From the NCBI GenBank assembly GCA_900472925.1, contig UCJU01000025.1:22244-86243 (forward strand): DNA of 64,000 bases. Reading direction: 5' to 3'. Shown piece by piece: positions 10,601-19,267 of the stretch. The position numbers and the translations under genes were made by a program. Under the pieces are notes generated by a model that made no database searches, had not been told where the DNA came from, and was given only the letters and a program-made list of their open reading frames with translations. The DNA comes from Hyphomicrobiales bacterium. Its GTDB lineage: Bacteria; Pseudomonadota; Alphaproteobacteria; Rhizobiales; Rhizobiaceae. Numbering within the stretch: position 1 is the first letter of the stretch; each line of letters starts with the position of its first letter.

Positions 10601-11114
10601 CCCCAATGCCCTTCACCGCACTCTCGCCTAAGGCATCGCCAAGCGGAAATTGGAGGCCGGAATTGGTTAGAGCCGTCGTTTTGCCGGAACCGGGAGCGCC
10701 GAAGATGACATACCAGGGCAGATCATAGATATAGCCGAACCGCTTCTTGGTAACCCGGCGCAACAGGGCAAGCGCTTCTTTCAGCCGGGTTTGTATTTCG
10801 CCAACCTCGGCATTCCTGTTGTTCAGGGCTTCCTGCTCGATGCTATCTACAAGTTCCTTGTCCTGTTTGCGAGCGCGGTATGCCGTAACGACGATATAGA
10901 CCACCCAGATCAGCAAGATGATGCCAATGGCGATCACGCGCGCCTGTGTCGTTCCAAACGGTTTGAACGAACCGAAGGCAACCAGATATCCGTAAAACCA
11001 GATGACGACGCAGAGGGCCACGGCCCATAGCAAGGAAATGAACCGTCTGCCGATGAGGGCCGCATAGCTATCGACATATGACCGGATCGTATAAAAATAA
11101 CTCAGCGGATTCAT
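7623..11114 (-). CDS. tssM: T6SS inner-membrane protein TssM (IcmF)
   Basis: A 1163-residue protein of usual family length. Two N-terminal transmembrane helices (about 25-45 and 58-78) precede a cytoplasmic NTPase domain with an intact Walker A GAPGSGKT at 139-146 (YVIFGAPGSGKTTALTNSG). A third helix near 435-455 leads to a long periplasmic region with the IcmF-associated domains. With TssL it forms the membrane complex that anchors the baseplate. The start codon overlaps the tssL stop as ATGA. Confidence 0.96.
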   Translation of the reverse strand: MNPLSYFYTIRSYVDSYAALIGRRFISLLWAVALCVVIWFYGYLVAFGSFKPFGTTQARVIAIGIILLIWVVYIVVTAYRARKQDKELVDSIEQEALNNRNAEVGEIQTRLKEALALLRRVTKKRFGYIYDLPWYVIFGAPGSGKTTALTNSGLQFPLGDALGESAVKGIGGTRNCNWWFTDEAILIDTAGRYTTQDDLDGSSKAGWEGFLNLLRRYRRSQPINGALVTLSIHDLLTRDPEEQRHELRSIRRRLSELDEYLHARVPVYVVLTKADLLDGFIEFFDGFNKTDRHQVWGTTFKLDESYSAQDLPQRFLEEFELLQQRVDAMLIERLQQEQNAEIRGRIFRFPAELSKLKDRLHEALSELCASSPLIEAPLLRGVYFASGTQAEAGTTAPRAHRSYFLVRLFKEVIFPEAALVMRDKRLSGRQLLVRRIAYGLSVAVVAIVFTGWILTYFSNTQALAEADRKLNAYQQLVQGIQVRNVSDADFLRILPALDNLRDVNSGFAKDRVWNVGFGLDQEEKIAGRQRDAYQRALNALLLPRMIVQLQKQLQDESDVTRTFNSLKLYGMLGGLGNLDRDFMTVQSKDMFASLYPGDGRAAARDALNRHARALAGGVLAPIELDARLISKARETIRGQAIGARAYDILAGLPQARELPNWNPSAAFGPLGERAVERESKAPLVDGIEGLFTANGYRGVVIPQVSYAARVALSEAWVRGSDDAIRGATVETVAQAALQIYFDRFEKRWNDLLTDVRIKPSQSLGDAVETTRILANDRNIIIEAAKSIADATDLRPNAGASLTTLASTADGDNTAAILSATVDAADPYARLREMLAAKGSGPSEQTNSGGANGSKEAGSPSEQLLADIKALHEQLARSSTTSDEVAKVFDVDSQLTKANQDLLQEARQLPAPLDVWVAGLAADVGSLAVKSARSRIADLWAAEGSSLCSSIVSGRYPFDRASPRDVAMADFTRLFGPKGTFQTFFKQRMEPFVDRTTNPWGWKGTFGANGIPSDAIAQFENADKILRAFFPNGSEVPAVSINVKPVSLTEASSAVMLEIEGERVVYYHGPVQAKSITWPSASNSANLSRIAFQPGGWQQAKTENGDWSPFRLFDDAKIENQAGDLLRARFENSGQVAEFDIQFGSVLNPFRLDALANFTCPAQF

Positions 11115-12622
11115 TGCTGGGCCTCACCTGGTTGCTGTCCGGTTGTCGTTGTTATCGTGGGCGAAAGAATACCCGCTTCGCTCAGTTGTTCGCCTGGATT
11201 GGTCAGCACCATGATCTCTGTTCTGCGGTTTTTCTCCCGCCCTTCCGCCGTATTGTTGTCGGCAATCGGATCACTGTCGGCACGGCCCTCCGTCAGGATG
11301 GCTTCGGGGCCGGTAAAGTTTGAGAGAATATCGCCGACTGCCTTGGCGCGTGCTTCCGAAAGATGCCAGTTCGATGGGAACTCGATCGTCTTGATAGGTA
11401 CATTGTCCGTGTAACCGATAACAACAGCGCGGAATTTGTCGGCAGCAAGTGCGCCGCCGATGCGCTGGATGAGATCACGGAATTGCGGGCTGACATCGGC
11501 ACTGCCGACATTGAACAGGCCGGAATTGTTGATACGCACACGAAGGCGCCCGTTTACATTTGCCAGCGTTACCAGGTTTCTTTGAACCTCCGGCTGAAGG
11601 AACGCCATCAGATTATCAAGTCGGGTCGGTTTGGGTGTTTCAACGACCTTTGGTTGCTCCACTTTCGGCTCTTCGACCTTAACCGGTGGTGTTTCAGGCG
11701 GGGCAGGTGGCGTTGTGATCAGCACACTCGGCGTGTCCGTCGGCGGTAGAGATGCCAGCCGCTCGAAGGTGGTATCGGAAGCGCTGTTCAAAGACAGAGT
11801 GAAGAACAGGTAGCCAAAGGCAAACGCCAACGCGATCAGCGACAGCAACGTCCACAGCGCCGCCATGGTGCGCAGAGGCGTGTGCCGCGCCTCGACACCC
11901 TGCCAATGCGGAGACAACTCACGTTCGAATACGCCGTATTGGCCGATCAATGTTTTATAAAGACTGTCGCGAATGCGGGAGAGCTCCAGCGCGCCCTTTG
12001 GCGACACGCGGGTGCGCCCCTCGAAGGCCAGGGATAGGCAGAGGTAGAGCAGCAGGAGAAGATCTTTGTTGGCACCTGGAGATTGATGAAAATGGTCGAG
12101 AATATCAAAAACGCGGTCACCACCTGTGACGTCATTGTGGAAGGTGGAAACGAGGCCGGAACGTGCCCAGCCGGCCCGGACGCCCCAGGGCTTGCTCAAG
12201 ATGACATCGTCTACGGTCGCGCAGACCACGTAGTGGGCGGCTCTGGCGCGTTCGGGGCTGATCCGCGCTGACGCAAGATCGCGCTCGTAACGGGTGATGG
12301 CTTCCATGCAGGCGCGCCGCAGATGTTCTGGGTCCGGCTCTGCATCGCTGAAGCGCAAAACATGCGCGAGGTTCAGAAGGGGCGCTGCAGACTGCACCAG
12401 TGTCGGCACCTCTTCGCCGCCGAAGCGAAAATTGGACAGCAACGTATCTATGGGCAGCGAACTGTCGCTGCGTCCCGCACGGGCCGGCACCACGTCGGTT
12501 TCGATGATGTCATCGAGAATGGCCGCCATGTTGCGAGCGTTTTTGTTTCGAAGCCGGCTTTCGTCGGTGATCTCGACCACTGTCGGCAAATCCTGCCATG
12601 AAGAGGGCTTGTCGTTGCTCAT
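11111..12622 (-). CDS. tssL: T6SS membrane protein TssL with OmpA-like C-terminal domain
   Basis: I chose the ATG at 12622 (MSNDKPSSW) over an upstream in-frame ATG. It overlaps the tssK stop as ATGA and places a threonine exactly at position 14 (DLPTVVEIT), the residue phosphorylated by PpkA in A. tumefaciens. The protein (503 aa) has a cytoplasmic DotU domain, one transmembrane helix (MAALWTLLSLIALAFAFGYL), a Pro/Val/Lys-rich linker and a periplasmic OmpA-like peptidoglycan-binding domain (GYTDN...SEARA...GRADSDP...NRRTEI). The built-in peptidoglycan anchor makes this an extended TssL. Confidence 0.95.
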   Translation of the reverse strand: MSNDKPSSWQDLPTVVEITDESRLRNKNARNMAAILDDIIETDVVPARAGRSDSSLPIDTLLSNFRFGGEEVPTLVQSAAPLLNLAHVLRFSDAEPDPEHLRRACMEAITRYERDLASARISPERARAAHYVVCATVDDVILSKPWGVRAGWARSGLVSTFHNDVTGGDRVFDILDHFHQSPGANKDLLLLLYLCLSLAFEGRTRVSPKGALELSRIRDSLYKTLIGQYGVFERELSPHWQGVEARHTPLRTMAALWTLLSLIALAFAFGYLFFTLSLNSASDTTFERLASLPPTDTPSVLITTPPAPPETPPVKVEEPKVEQPKVVETPKPTRLDNLMAFLQPEVQRNLVTLANVNGRLRVRINNSGLFNVGSADVSPQFRDLIQRIGGALAADKFRAVVIGYTDNVPIKTIEFPSNWHLSEARAKAVGDILSNFTGPEAILTEGRADSDPIADNNTAEGREKNRRTEIMVLTNPGEQLSEAGILSPTITTTTGQQPGEAQQ

Positions 12623-13959
12623 TCGCGTAATGCCCACATTTCCATCTCAAGGCCGGGGAATTCACCCGCGAGATGCAGCGCGATGGCGCCGGAGGTTTCA
12701 AGCTGCTTCCAAAGAGGTGACTTGGTGTCGATCTCGAAGTAAATCGTGCCGGATCGATAAGGGAGCTGGCGCGGAAGAACCGGCAGCGAGCGTACGGGAA
12801 TTCCCGGAAGCGCCACATTGACCAGTTCGGAAATCCGCTCCACCGGCCCGACCTTGATCTGAGCTGGCAGCTTGCGGCGAATATCTTCGGCGGACATATC
12901 GGCGCGCACGGCCAAAACAAAGCCGGAGTCGCGCAGCAGCGTTCTGTCGTGAATGGTGCCGACACGCACGCCGTGTCTGCGCTCCACCAGTTCGATGGCG
13001 ACAGCCGCCTGCTCCAGAACCGCAGAAAGAGATGTCCGCAGGTCGTCGAAGACGGCTGCAAAGCTTGCTTTCAGGTCATCATGGCGATAGGGCGGAAAAT
13101 CCGTCGCGCGCTTTTTATCGGTCGTGAAGGTGGCCAGTTCTCCGGCCAGCTGAAGGCAGTCCTCGTAAAACCGGATGGGGTGAAACCGTGTGGCATTGGC
13201 GGAAAGATGGGCCAGCAGCGGATCGGCACGATTGAGGATTTGCAGCAGAAAATAATCGCCAACTTCTGCGGTGCCGCGAATGGTTGGATCCCCGATCCGT
13301 TCGGAGATTGCCTGCGCCCGGTGGCGAACGATACCGAGAAGCTCTGTCAGCAATTCGGAAAGGCGTGATGAGGCTGCGCAATTGAGAATCGGCGGAATGA
13401 AATCAGGATCGAGAATAACCGCCCGGTCGGAACGAACTTCTATAACCCGCGCCAGCCCGATGAGGTCGTAGCCGGAAAGATCGTCGCCGGTTTTGAGAAA
13501 CTTGAGGCTCAGGCGCCCGACTTCGATAGGGGCGATGAAATCGGTATCCACATTTGCGTCTGACACCTCATATGTGGTCGCTACGACGCGCACGCTGTTG
13601 CTATCAGCCTTGGCACTGCTGGACATGTCGGCCTTGCCGGGCTGGCGGGCCGGTAGGGCCAGATAGACGATTGCGTTCTTGACACCTTCATCCAGATCCA
13701 GCGGCGGCGGCAGATCGGAGTCCTCAGGTGCTTCGAATGGCGTTCCATCCGGCAATATGCCCCGCAGGTTCGATAGCGCGAACTGGCCGATAGCCAATGC
13801 GCTTCGATCGATGCCGATTTCCGCGACGCCCCAGGGATAGGGTGACAGGTTGCGCGTGGTGTTGCGGACCAGCCGCTCCGTCCAACGGTCCGACTGCTGA
13901 AAATGTTGAACGCGAAGGAACATGCCCTCGCTCCAGGCAACCCGGTTTTCATGCCTCAT
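12619..13959 (-). CDS. tssK: T6SS baseplate protein TssK
   Basis: A 446-residue protein with the family's typical opening (VAWSEGMFLRVQHFQQSDRW) and length. TssK trimers connect the TssF/TssG wedge to the TssL-TssM membrane complex. It overlaps fha at its start by 11 bases and tssL at its end by 4, consistent with translational coupling along the operon. Confidence 0.95.
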   Translation of the reverse strand: MRHENRVAWSEGMFLRVQHFQQSDRWTERLVRNTTRNLSPYPWGVAEIGIDRSALAIGQFALSNLRGILPDGTPFEAPEDSDLPPPLDLDEGVKNAIVYLALPARQPGKADMSSSAKADSNSVRVVATTYEVSDANVDTDFIAPIEVGRLSLKFLKTGDDLSGYDLIGLARVIEVRSDRAVILDPDFIPPILNCAASSRLSELLTELLGIVRHRAQAISERIGDPTIRGTAEVGDYFLLQILNRADPLLAHLSANATRFHPIRFYEDCLQLAGELATFTTDKKRATDFPPYRHDDLKASFAAVFDDLRTSLSAVLEQAAVAIELVERRHGVRVGTIHDRTLLRDSGFVLAVRADMSAEDIRRKLPAQIKVGPVERISELVNVALPGIPVRSLPVLPRQLPYRSGTIYFEIDTKSPLWKQLETSGAIALHLAGEFPGLEMEMWALRE

Positions 13960-15145
13960 TTTGTCTGCTTACCCCCTTGGTATCTGTTTGAAGCGCTTCG
14001 TCGGGCGCAGCCTCGCCCCGTGCCGCGCGCTGAAGAAACTCTCGGACCGGCATTGGACGGCCATCGTCTTCGAAGTGCTTTTTGAATGTGGACCAGTAAT
14101 CGGTCCTCTGGATCAGAGCTCGCCATTCTTTGCGGGCAATCTTGTCGCGCCAGTCGTTTTGGGCATCGGCCTTGGCTTCGATCAAACGCGGTTCGAGCTT
14201 TTGCGTGCAGGTTCTGATCAGAGTTTCCAGCGACGATGACAGCAGTCGTTGCTGGCGAATGAGGCCTTCAAGCCGTGCCCGTGCAGATGTTTCATGGGTT
14301 TCAGCGCCGATGGCCGTCTGGTCGATGTCGAGGATAGCCAGACATTCGGCGCTTTCCTTTTCCATCTCAAGCAAGAGGTCGTCAATCGGATCGCTGGCCG
14401 GGTGTACGGGCGCAGTTTTCAGTTCTACCTCAGTCTCCTCGTCGTCCCCGCCCATAAAGACAGCGTCGAAATCCTCGACGGGAGCCTTTTTCGAAGGTCT
14501 GGAAACCAACACCGGAATGTTCATCGCATCGGTATGTTCGTGCTTGGAGCTCTCGACCGGCTCTTCGTTCCAGTCATTGGGCAAAACGGTGCCGACACCG
14601 GCAGTGGACGGAGGAGCGTTCCAGCCCACCTCGACATTCCGGGAAATCGACTTAGATTTCTTGCCGGCCAGGTTGGATGCCGTGTCCGGCCAGTCATGAT
14701 TGGAGGCCCCACCGGCAATGACGCCGCGCGCCGAGCGGCCATTTGGCGCGATATCGGCAAGAATGGCAGATATCGTCATATGCTCATCGCTGACGCGAAG
14801 CGAACTCTCAGGATCACCGTATTCCAGCTCAGCCTCGCCGCTGATGATGACCTCGAACGTTTGTCCGCCGATGCCGATCTGCGAGCCATTTTGCAGGCGG
14901 ACCGTTTCACCCTCCAGCAAAAGGCGACCATCAACCTGCGTGCCGTTTGCGCTTTGGTCGGTGATGGAAAAGCCCTCGCGGTCGCAGCTCAACGTACAAT
15001 GTTGTTTGGAAACCCGGCGCGCGTCATCATTGACCTGCCAGTCGCAATCGGTGGAGCGCCCGATCACCCGTCTACCCTGCTCGAAGCTCCACTGATTGTG
15101 CTTCAGACTTCCGTTGACCTGCTTTTCTTTCAGAACAAGTTTCAT
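13949..15145 (-). CDS. fha: T6SS FHA-domain protein Fha (TagH-like)
   Basis: A 398-residue protein. The N-terminal forkhead-associated domain shows the phosphothreonine-binding signature residues (IGRSTD, then SKQH, then SANGTQVDG, within about residues 29-75). A TagH-type C-terminal region follows after an acidic, low-complexity middle. In Agrobacterium it binds phosphorylated TssL and helps recruit Hcp; this comes from published work on the homologue. It is the reader between PpkA and TssL, all encoded in one operon here. Confidence 0.93.
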   Translation of the reverse strand: MKLVLKEKQVNGSLKHNQWSFEQGRRVIGRSTDCDWQVNDDARRVSKQHCTLSCDREGFSITDQSANGTQVDGRLLLEGETVRLQNGSQIGIGGQTFEVIISGEAELEYGDPESSLRVSDEHMTISAILADIAPNGRSARGVIAGGASNHDWPDTASNLAGKKSKSISRNVEVGWNAPPSTAGVGTVLPNDWNEEPVESSKHEHTDAMNIPVLVSRPSKKAPVEDFDAVFMGGDDEETEVELKTAPVHPASDPIDDLLLEMEKESAECLAILDIDQTAIGAETHETSARARLEGLIRQQRLLSSSLETLIRTCTQKLEPRLIEAKADAQNDWRDKIARKEWRALIQRTDYWSTFKKHFEDDGRPMPVREFLQRAARGEAAPDEALQTDTKGVSRQNEA

Positions 15146-15155
15146 TGTATCGTCC

Positions 15156-16154
15156 TCACGCTGAAAGGACCGAGCCTTCGCGCTCGGTCACGATTGCGTC
15201 GGTGCTATCTTTTGCAGCAGGGGCAAGGCGTGCCCAGCTGTTCCATCCCAGCCGTGCAGGAGCATCTTTTTGACCCAGTTGGCAAAAAGGCACATCCTCT
15301 TTTTTCAAAATGACTTGAACGTCGAACTCGAAAGCGCTTCCGACGAAAAGCCGTGTGACGGCGAAAATTTCTGCGAGCCGCTTCGACCCAGGCGTCAGTG
15401 CAAGGTAATCCGCATAACCGACAGGGCCAAGCACGATCCGGAAGCCACCGCCGAAGTCCTCGATGGCACTTCCGGCGGTGACATTCTGGCCAAGCCGCAA
15501 ACCGCCGGGTTGCCCCATCCTGCTTTGTTCGTGCACCGGAAGCGGCACCCAGCGTCTGCGAAATTGCTCGATGGTGACGTCGAGGCCTGTGAATTCACAC
15601 AGCATCGAAGCCAAGGCCGTCGCGTTGCGGTTGCGATTGGCCAGCAGACCGCTGAACCGCAGCAGGACATCCTCCTTCACGCCCACCTTCGCGCTGAGGC
15701 CCGCGGTGCCGAAGCCGGTGAGAGAAAGCAACGTCTTGCGAAAGGCGTTGTTTTCGTGGTTCGGCGTCCAGCGCAGCCCGCGCGCCAAGCGGTATTTCTC
15801 AGTCGCAGACACGAAGAGCTCGCTAAATCGGGCGGCGAACAGATTAAAGAAACTGGTCAACGCCTTGGAACGATTGCGTTCTTCACGCTGCTGCAATTCG
15901 CTGTAGCTTGGTGGCAATGATCCAAGCGGTCCGATGATAGGGGCGAAAGCGGAGCGCAGTTCTGCTTTGCCATTCTTGCCGCGATAGCCGCTGATCGCGA
16001 CTGGCGTCGGGCGTGCGCCACTGTGGGAACCAATGGTCAAATCATCCTGCTGCACAAGATGTTGTGCCACGCGAAATGCCGTCGCAGGATCGAAGCTGCC
16101 GGGATCGCTTTCCAGAAGTGCTGCTTGTTTTTCACGCATGGCCTGAGACTGCAT
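15156..16154 (-). CDS. tssG: T6SS baseplate protein TssG
   Basis: A 332-residue protein with the TssG pattern: a YRGKNGKAELRSAF-like N-terminal segment, SFFNLFAARFSELF, and the C-terminal FVGSAFEFDVQVILKKEDVP. It forms the baseplate wedge with TssF. It starts 9 bases after the tssF stop. Confidence 0.93.
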   Translation of the reverse strand: MQSQAMREKQAALLESDPGSFDPATAFRVAQHLVQQDDLTIGSHSGARPTPVAISGYRGKNGKAELRSAFAPIIGPLGSLPPSYSELQQREERNRSKALTSFFNLFAARFSELFVSATEKYRLARGLRWTPNHENNAFRKTLLSLTGFGTAGLSAKVGVKEDVLLRFSGLLANRNRNATALASMLCEFTGLDVTIEQFRRRWVPLPVHEQSRMGQPGGLRLGQNVTAGSAIEDFGGGFRIVLGPVGYADYLALTPGSKRLAEIFAVTRLFVGSAFEFDVQVILKKEDVPFCQLGQKDAPARLGWNSWARLAPAAKDSTDAIVTEREGSVLSA

Positions 16155-16163
16155 CGCGAACTC

Positions 16164-17948
16164 CTATAGCAACGGGCGGTCTGCCGCGCGGGCAGGCCAC
16201 CGGGCCAGAGGTTCGGATTGGCCGCGCATTGTCGCGGTCAGGCGGGTAAAGCTGTTGATCGAGGTGTAGAGGCCGAAGAAGTGATTGAGGACACTGGCAA
16301 ATACAAAGGCGGCAGCCCTGTCTATCAAGGCGGGGTCGAACTCGAGAGTAATGTCGGTGCCCGGCACCATCGCAGACCCGATCCGGGCATGTGAGTTGTG
16401 CGCCTCGACGGAGATGATGGCCTCCACGAGTTGACGGGTCTCAGGCGCATCTCTGAAGGCGTAGAGCGAAAGAATGTCTTTCAAAGGCGCGCCACCATTG
16501 TCGAACAGTGACAGGTGATTGAGGAGCAGATGCGAAACCAGACGCCATTCACGCGCAGAACGTTCGTTCATACGCACTGCGGCCGTCGGCGGCATCAGCG
16601 CGTGAACGGAATTAACCGCCTCGTTTCCGGCTGCGAGCTGGAGGAAGGGATGGCCGCCACCAAATGGCAATTGGCTGGGCAGTTCCCGGTTGATGCACAG
16701 CGTGGTGACGCTTGCGACGACATCAAGCGGACCCAAAGGTCCCCGCTGCTGATCGACGAACGCGATGTCGGTATCGGATGAGCCATCATCATCATCGAAC
16801 CGGCGATAGCTCTGCCAGAAGACGTTCGATCCATTGCTTCTTTGGGTGCGACCGAAGAATGGCGACGTCTTTTCGATCTGTCCCGTGCGGCTCGTCAACT
16901 CAACATCTTCGACGCCATAGATTTCCCGTGTCCTCTGACGCCGGGCGTCAGGCAGCAAGCGATATTCCGTCCGTGTGCCATCAAGGCTCAACGGCTCGCA
17001 GCCCTGCTTGAACAGGTTGATGACAGGCGATGCGTTGAGCACGAAATCCTTGGCGGAAACCATGCGCTCAAGCCGAGTCTCGGCAGCATCGAGGTAGATA
17101 TAAAGTTCGCAGTCGCCGCCATTCCACTGGTCGAGGCCTTCGATATCCAGAAACAGAAATTTCTGCGGCAGCGCGAAAAACTCCGTCAGCAGCCGGTATC
17201 CATCGAAGCTGTTTGCCGGGTAGGGCAGCATCGCCTGATCTCGGGAAAAGCCGGAGGGCTTCAGATTGCCAGCGGGTAGGAAGATGGCGTTGCGGTCTTC
17301 GGAGTGCTGGGCGAGCGAGATGCCGACGCAATGGTTGGCCAGAAGTTCATACAGCGCCGTCGCTTGCTGCCATGCTGATGAAATGAATATCTGTAACGAT
17401 GTCAGACCTATCTCGCGAAATGTTGCGGGACGAGGTGAGGTTGTGCGCAACGACAGTTTCAAACAACTTGCCGCACCTGCTGACGACGCCGAAAAGGGTG
17501 CGTCGATGGGTTGGCTGGCGAGTGACGCTGCCGCAATCTCCAGAGGAACGACGTCGATATCCTGAGACGTTCGGAATTTGCAGCTTTCGCCGCCGATGGG
17601 TTCAGCCAGAATTTCGCTGTGCCGTGGCAGCATCTGCACCGTCGTGAGGGCCGGGCTTGGTGCAAAATGAACGACGCTCATGGATGGCAGCGGTGCGAGG
17701 TAATGCGGATAAAGCGTTTCCAGCAGGCTATCGGAAAGCTCGGGAAACTCGTCATCCAGCTTCTGGCGCACGCGTGCGGCAGAGTATGCAAAACTCTGGA
17801 TCAGCCGCTCGACATGTGGGTCATCAGCGACCTCGCCCGTCATCCGCAAACGGCCCGCAATCTTGGGAAATGCCGCCGCAAAGCGGGATGCACGTTTTCT
17901 CAGTGCGAAGAGCTCGTCATTGTATTTATCGAGAAAGCCATCAGCCAT
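16164..17948 (-). CDS. tssF: T6SS baseplate protein TssF
   Basis: A 594-residue protein with the family's N terminus (FLDKYNDELFALRKRASRFA) followed by FPKIAGRLR and DPHVERLIQSFAY, and the usual VHFAPSP segment. It is a baseplate wedge component with TssG and TssE. It overlaps the end of tssE by 8 bases. Confidence 0.95.
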   Translation of the reverse strand: MADGFLDKYNDELFALRKRASRFAAAFPKIAGRLRMTGEVADDPHVERLIQSFAYSAARVRQKLDDEFPELSDSLLETLYPHYLAPLPSMSVVHFAPSPALTTVQMLPRHSEILAEPIGGESCKFRTSQDIDVVPLEIAAASLASQPIDAPFSASSAGAASCLKLSLRTTSPRPATFREIGLTSLQIFISSAWQQATALYELLANHCVGISLAQHSEDRNAIFLPAGNLKPSGFSRDQAMLPYPANSFDGYRLLTEFFALPQKFLFLDIEGLDQWNGGDCELYIYLDAAETRLERMVSAKDFVLNASPVINLFKQGCEPLSLDGTRTEYRLLPDARRQRTREIYGVEDVELTSRTGQIEKTSPFFGRTQRSNGSNVFWQSYRRFDDDDGSSDTDIAFVDQQRGPLGPLDVVASVTTLCINRELPSQLPFGGGHPFLQLAAGNEAVNSVHALMPPTAAVRMNERSAREWRLVSHLLLNHLSLFDNGGAPLKDILSLYAFRDAPETRQLVEAIISVEAHNSHARIGSAMVPGTDITLEFDPALIDRAAAFVFASVLNHFFGLYTSINSFTRLTATMRGQSEPLARWPARAADRPLL

Positions 17949-18480
17949 TGCTTGCCTCCACCATGAAGCGTTGGGTGGATGGATCTATCTTGGATTCGAA
18001 ACTGATGGGCGGCATTCCCTCATGCAGACGGAACGTTGCCTGAATCCGCATGCGCAGCGCCCTGTCGCCATCCATCCGGCTCTTCATGATGGTGACGCGC
18101 ACATCGGCAAGGCGTGTCTCGAACATCGATATCCGTCGCTCGATCGTCTGGGCGAGTTTCGCCTTGGAGGCGTCCGTGACGAGGTTTGCGGAGAGGATGC
18201 CGTCCACGCCGTAGCTGACGAGAGCATCCGTCAACTCTTTGAAATCTGCAGGCGGACCGGCGGGATTGCGCCGCGTATTCAGCAGCGACTCGAGATCACG
18301 GCGAATGACTTCGCGCATCTCGCGCACCTGATCCGACAGGCTTGCGGGTGGGTCGTTTTCCACATCCGGTGCATCGTCCAGCAATCGGTCCAGCACCGAG
18401 CGGGCAAGCGTTCTTTGCTTTGGACGATATTGCTCCAGCGGATCAACCACGCGCAGTCTGCCTTTCTTCGGTGCTTGCAT
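17941..18480 (-). CDS. tssE: T6SS gp25-like baseplate protein TssE
   Basis: A GPW/gp25-like protein (179 aa from the ATG at 18480). The conserved region includes LARSVLDRLLDD, VREVIRRDLESLLNTRR and a C-terminal F-x-L-H-E-G segment. I prefer 18480 because the protein then begins MQAPKKGRLRVVDPLEQY, close to other TssE starts; an in-frame ATG at 18525 would deepen the overlap with tagJ. With this start the overlap with tagJ is 38 bases. It nucleates the sheath on the baseplate. Confidence 0.9.
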   Translation of the reverse strand: MQAPKKGRLRVVDPLEQYRPKQRTLARSVLDRLLDDAPDVENDPPASLSDQVREMREVIRRDLESLLNTRRNPAGPPADFKELTDALVSYGVDGILSANLVTDASKAKLAQTIERRISMFETRLADVRVTIMKSRMDGDRALRMRIQATFRLHEGMPPISFESKIDPSTQRFMVEASNG

Positions 18481-19267
18481 CTGCCGAAAGGCTGGAAATT
18501 TCGTGGAACGGCACCAGATCGTCACCGATCAAAAGGCACCGCTGTCCCCGCCCGGTCACCAACGGTCCTTCGTCATCCCACAGGGTTTCGCGACCCAACA
18601 ACACAGGCGTTGACTTATCAGAGCTATGGTAGACCGCTGGCAGCAACACCGATGCGATGGCGCCGTCCAGCAGTGTGATCTCGGCTGCGCGGAACGCCAG
18701 ATCGCGCGGGCGCGTCATCGGCTCGATGACCAAAGTGTCGATCCGGCTGAAGTCGATCCAAAGATATTTGCCGCCGTTGGTCAACACTTCCAGTGCGTGG
18801 GGAATTCTGTCGTCGAGATCACGGATATCGTCCGCCTTGCCGTCGTTCACGATGATGGACGCTTCTGTACGTTTTTCATCCAGTTCCAAAAGCGCCTGTG
18901 CTGCCTCATCCGCCTTGCCGTCGCGCGCGGCGATGTTGGCTTTGATGGCAAGCTGGTCGAGTTCGGATGGGCCATGGGTGAAGTCAGGCACTGCGCCCGT
19001 TTCGAACCATGCCACGCGCGCCGCCATGGCGCGAAGATGGTGACGGAACAGCGAAAACCCTACGGCATCCTGTGGGGCGAACGTGGCTGCCAGATTGCAT
19101 TGCGCATCGGCCTTTTCGTACTCTCCGGCAAGGATCAGCAGATCGATATAGAGGTTGCGGCCTTCCTTGTCAGAAGGGGTCGCCTTGACGTGGTCCCTTG
19201 CCCTGATGATGGCTTCATCAAGCTGGTCCTGGTCGAGCAGGCGTGAGATATCGTCGCGCAATGTCAT
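18443..19267 (-). CDS. tagJ: T6SS accessory protein TagJ (ImpE)
   Basis: A 274-residue ImpE-family protein with TPR-like N-terminal helices (LLDQDQLDEAIIRARDHVK, LLILAGEYEKADAQCNLA) and a C-terminal region with the family's typical YLWIDFSRI and LLPAVY segments. TagJ binds the N terminus of TssB in some systems and assists sheath turnover with ClpV. It overlaps the second tssC gene as ATGA. Confidence 0.9.
   Translation of the reverse strand: MTLRDDISRLLDQDQLDEAIIRARDHVKATPSDKEGRNLYIDLLILAGEYEKADAQCNLAATFAPQDAVGFSLFRHHLRAMAARVAWFETGAVPDFTHGPSELDQLAIKANIAARDGKADEAAQALLELDEKRTEASIIVNDGKADDIRDLDDRIPHALEVLTNGGKYLWIDFSRIDTLVIEPMTRPRDLAFRAAEITLLDGAIASVLLPAVYHSSDKSTPVLLGRETLWDDEGPLVTGRGQRCLLIGDDLVPFHEISSLSADASTEERQTARG

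Noticed and set aside
9285..10631. Long plus-strand open frame inside tssM
   Set aside because: It is antisense to the well-supported TssM sequence and has no recognisable domain.
14249..15313. Plus-strand open frame opposite fha
   Set aside because: Fha has a clear forkhead-associated signature; the antisense frame has none.
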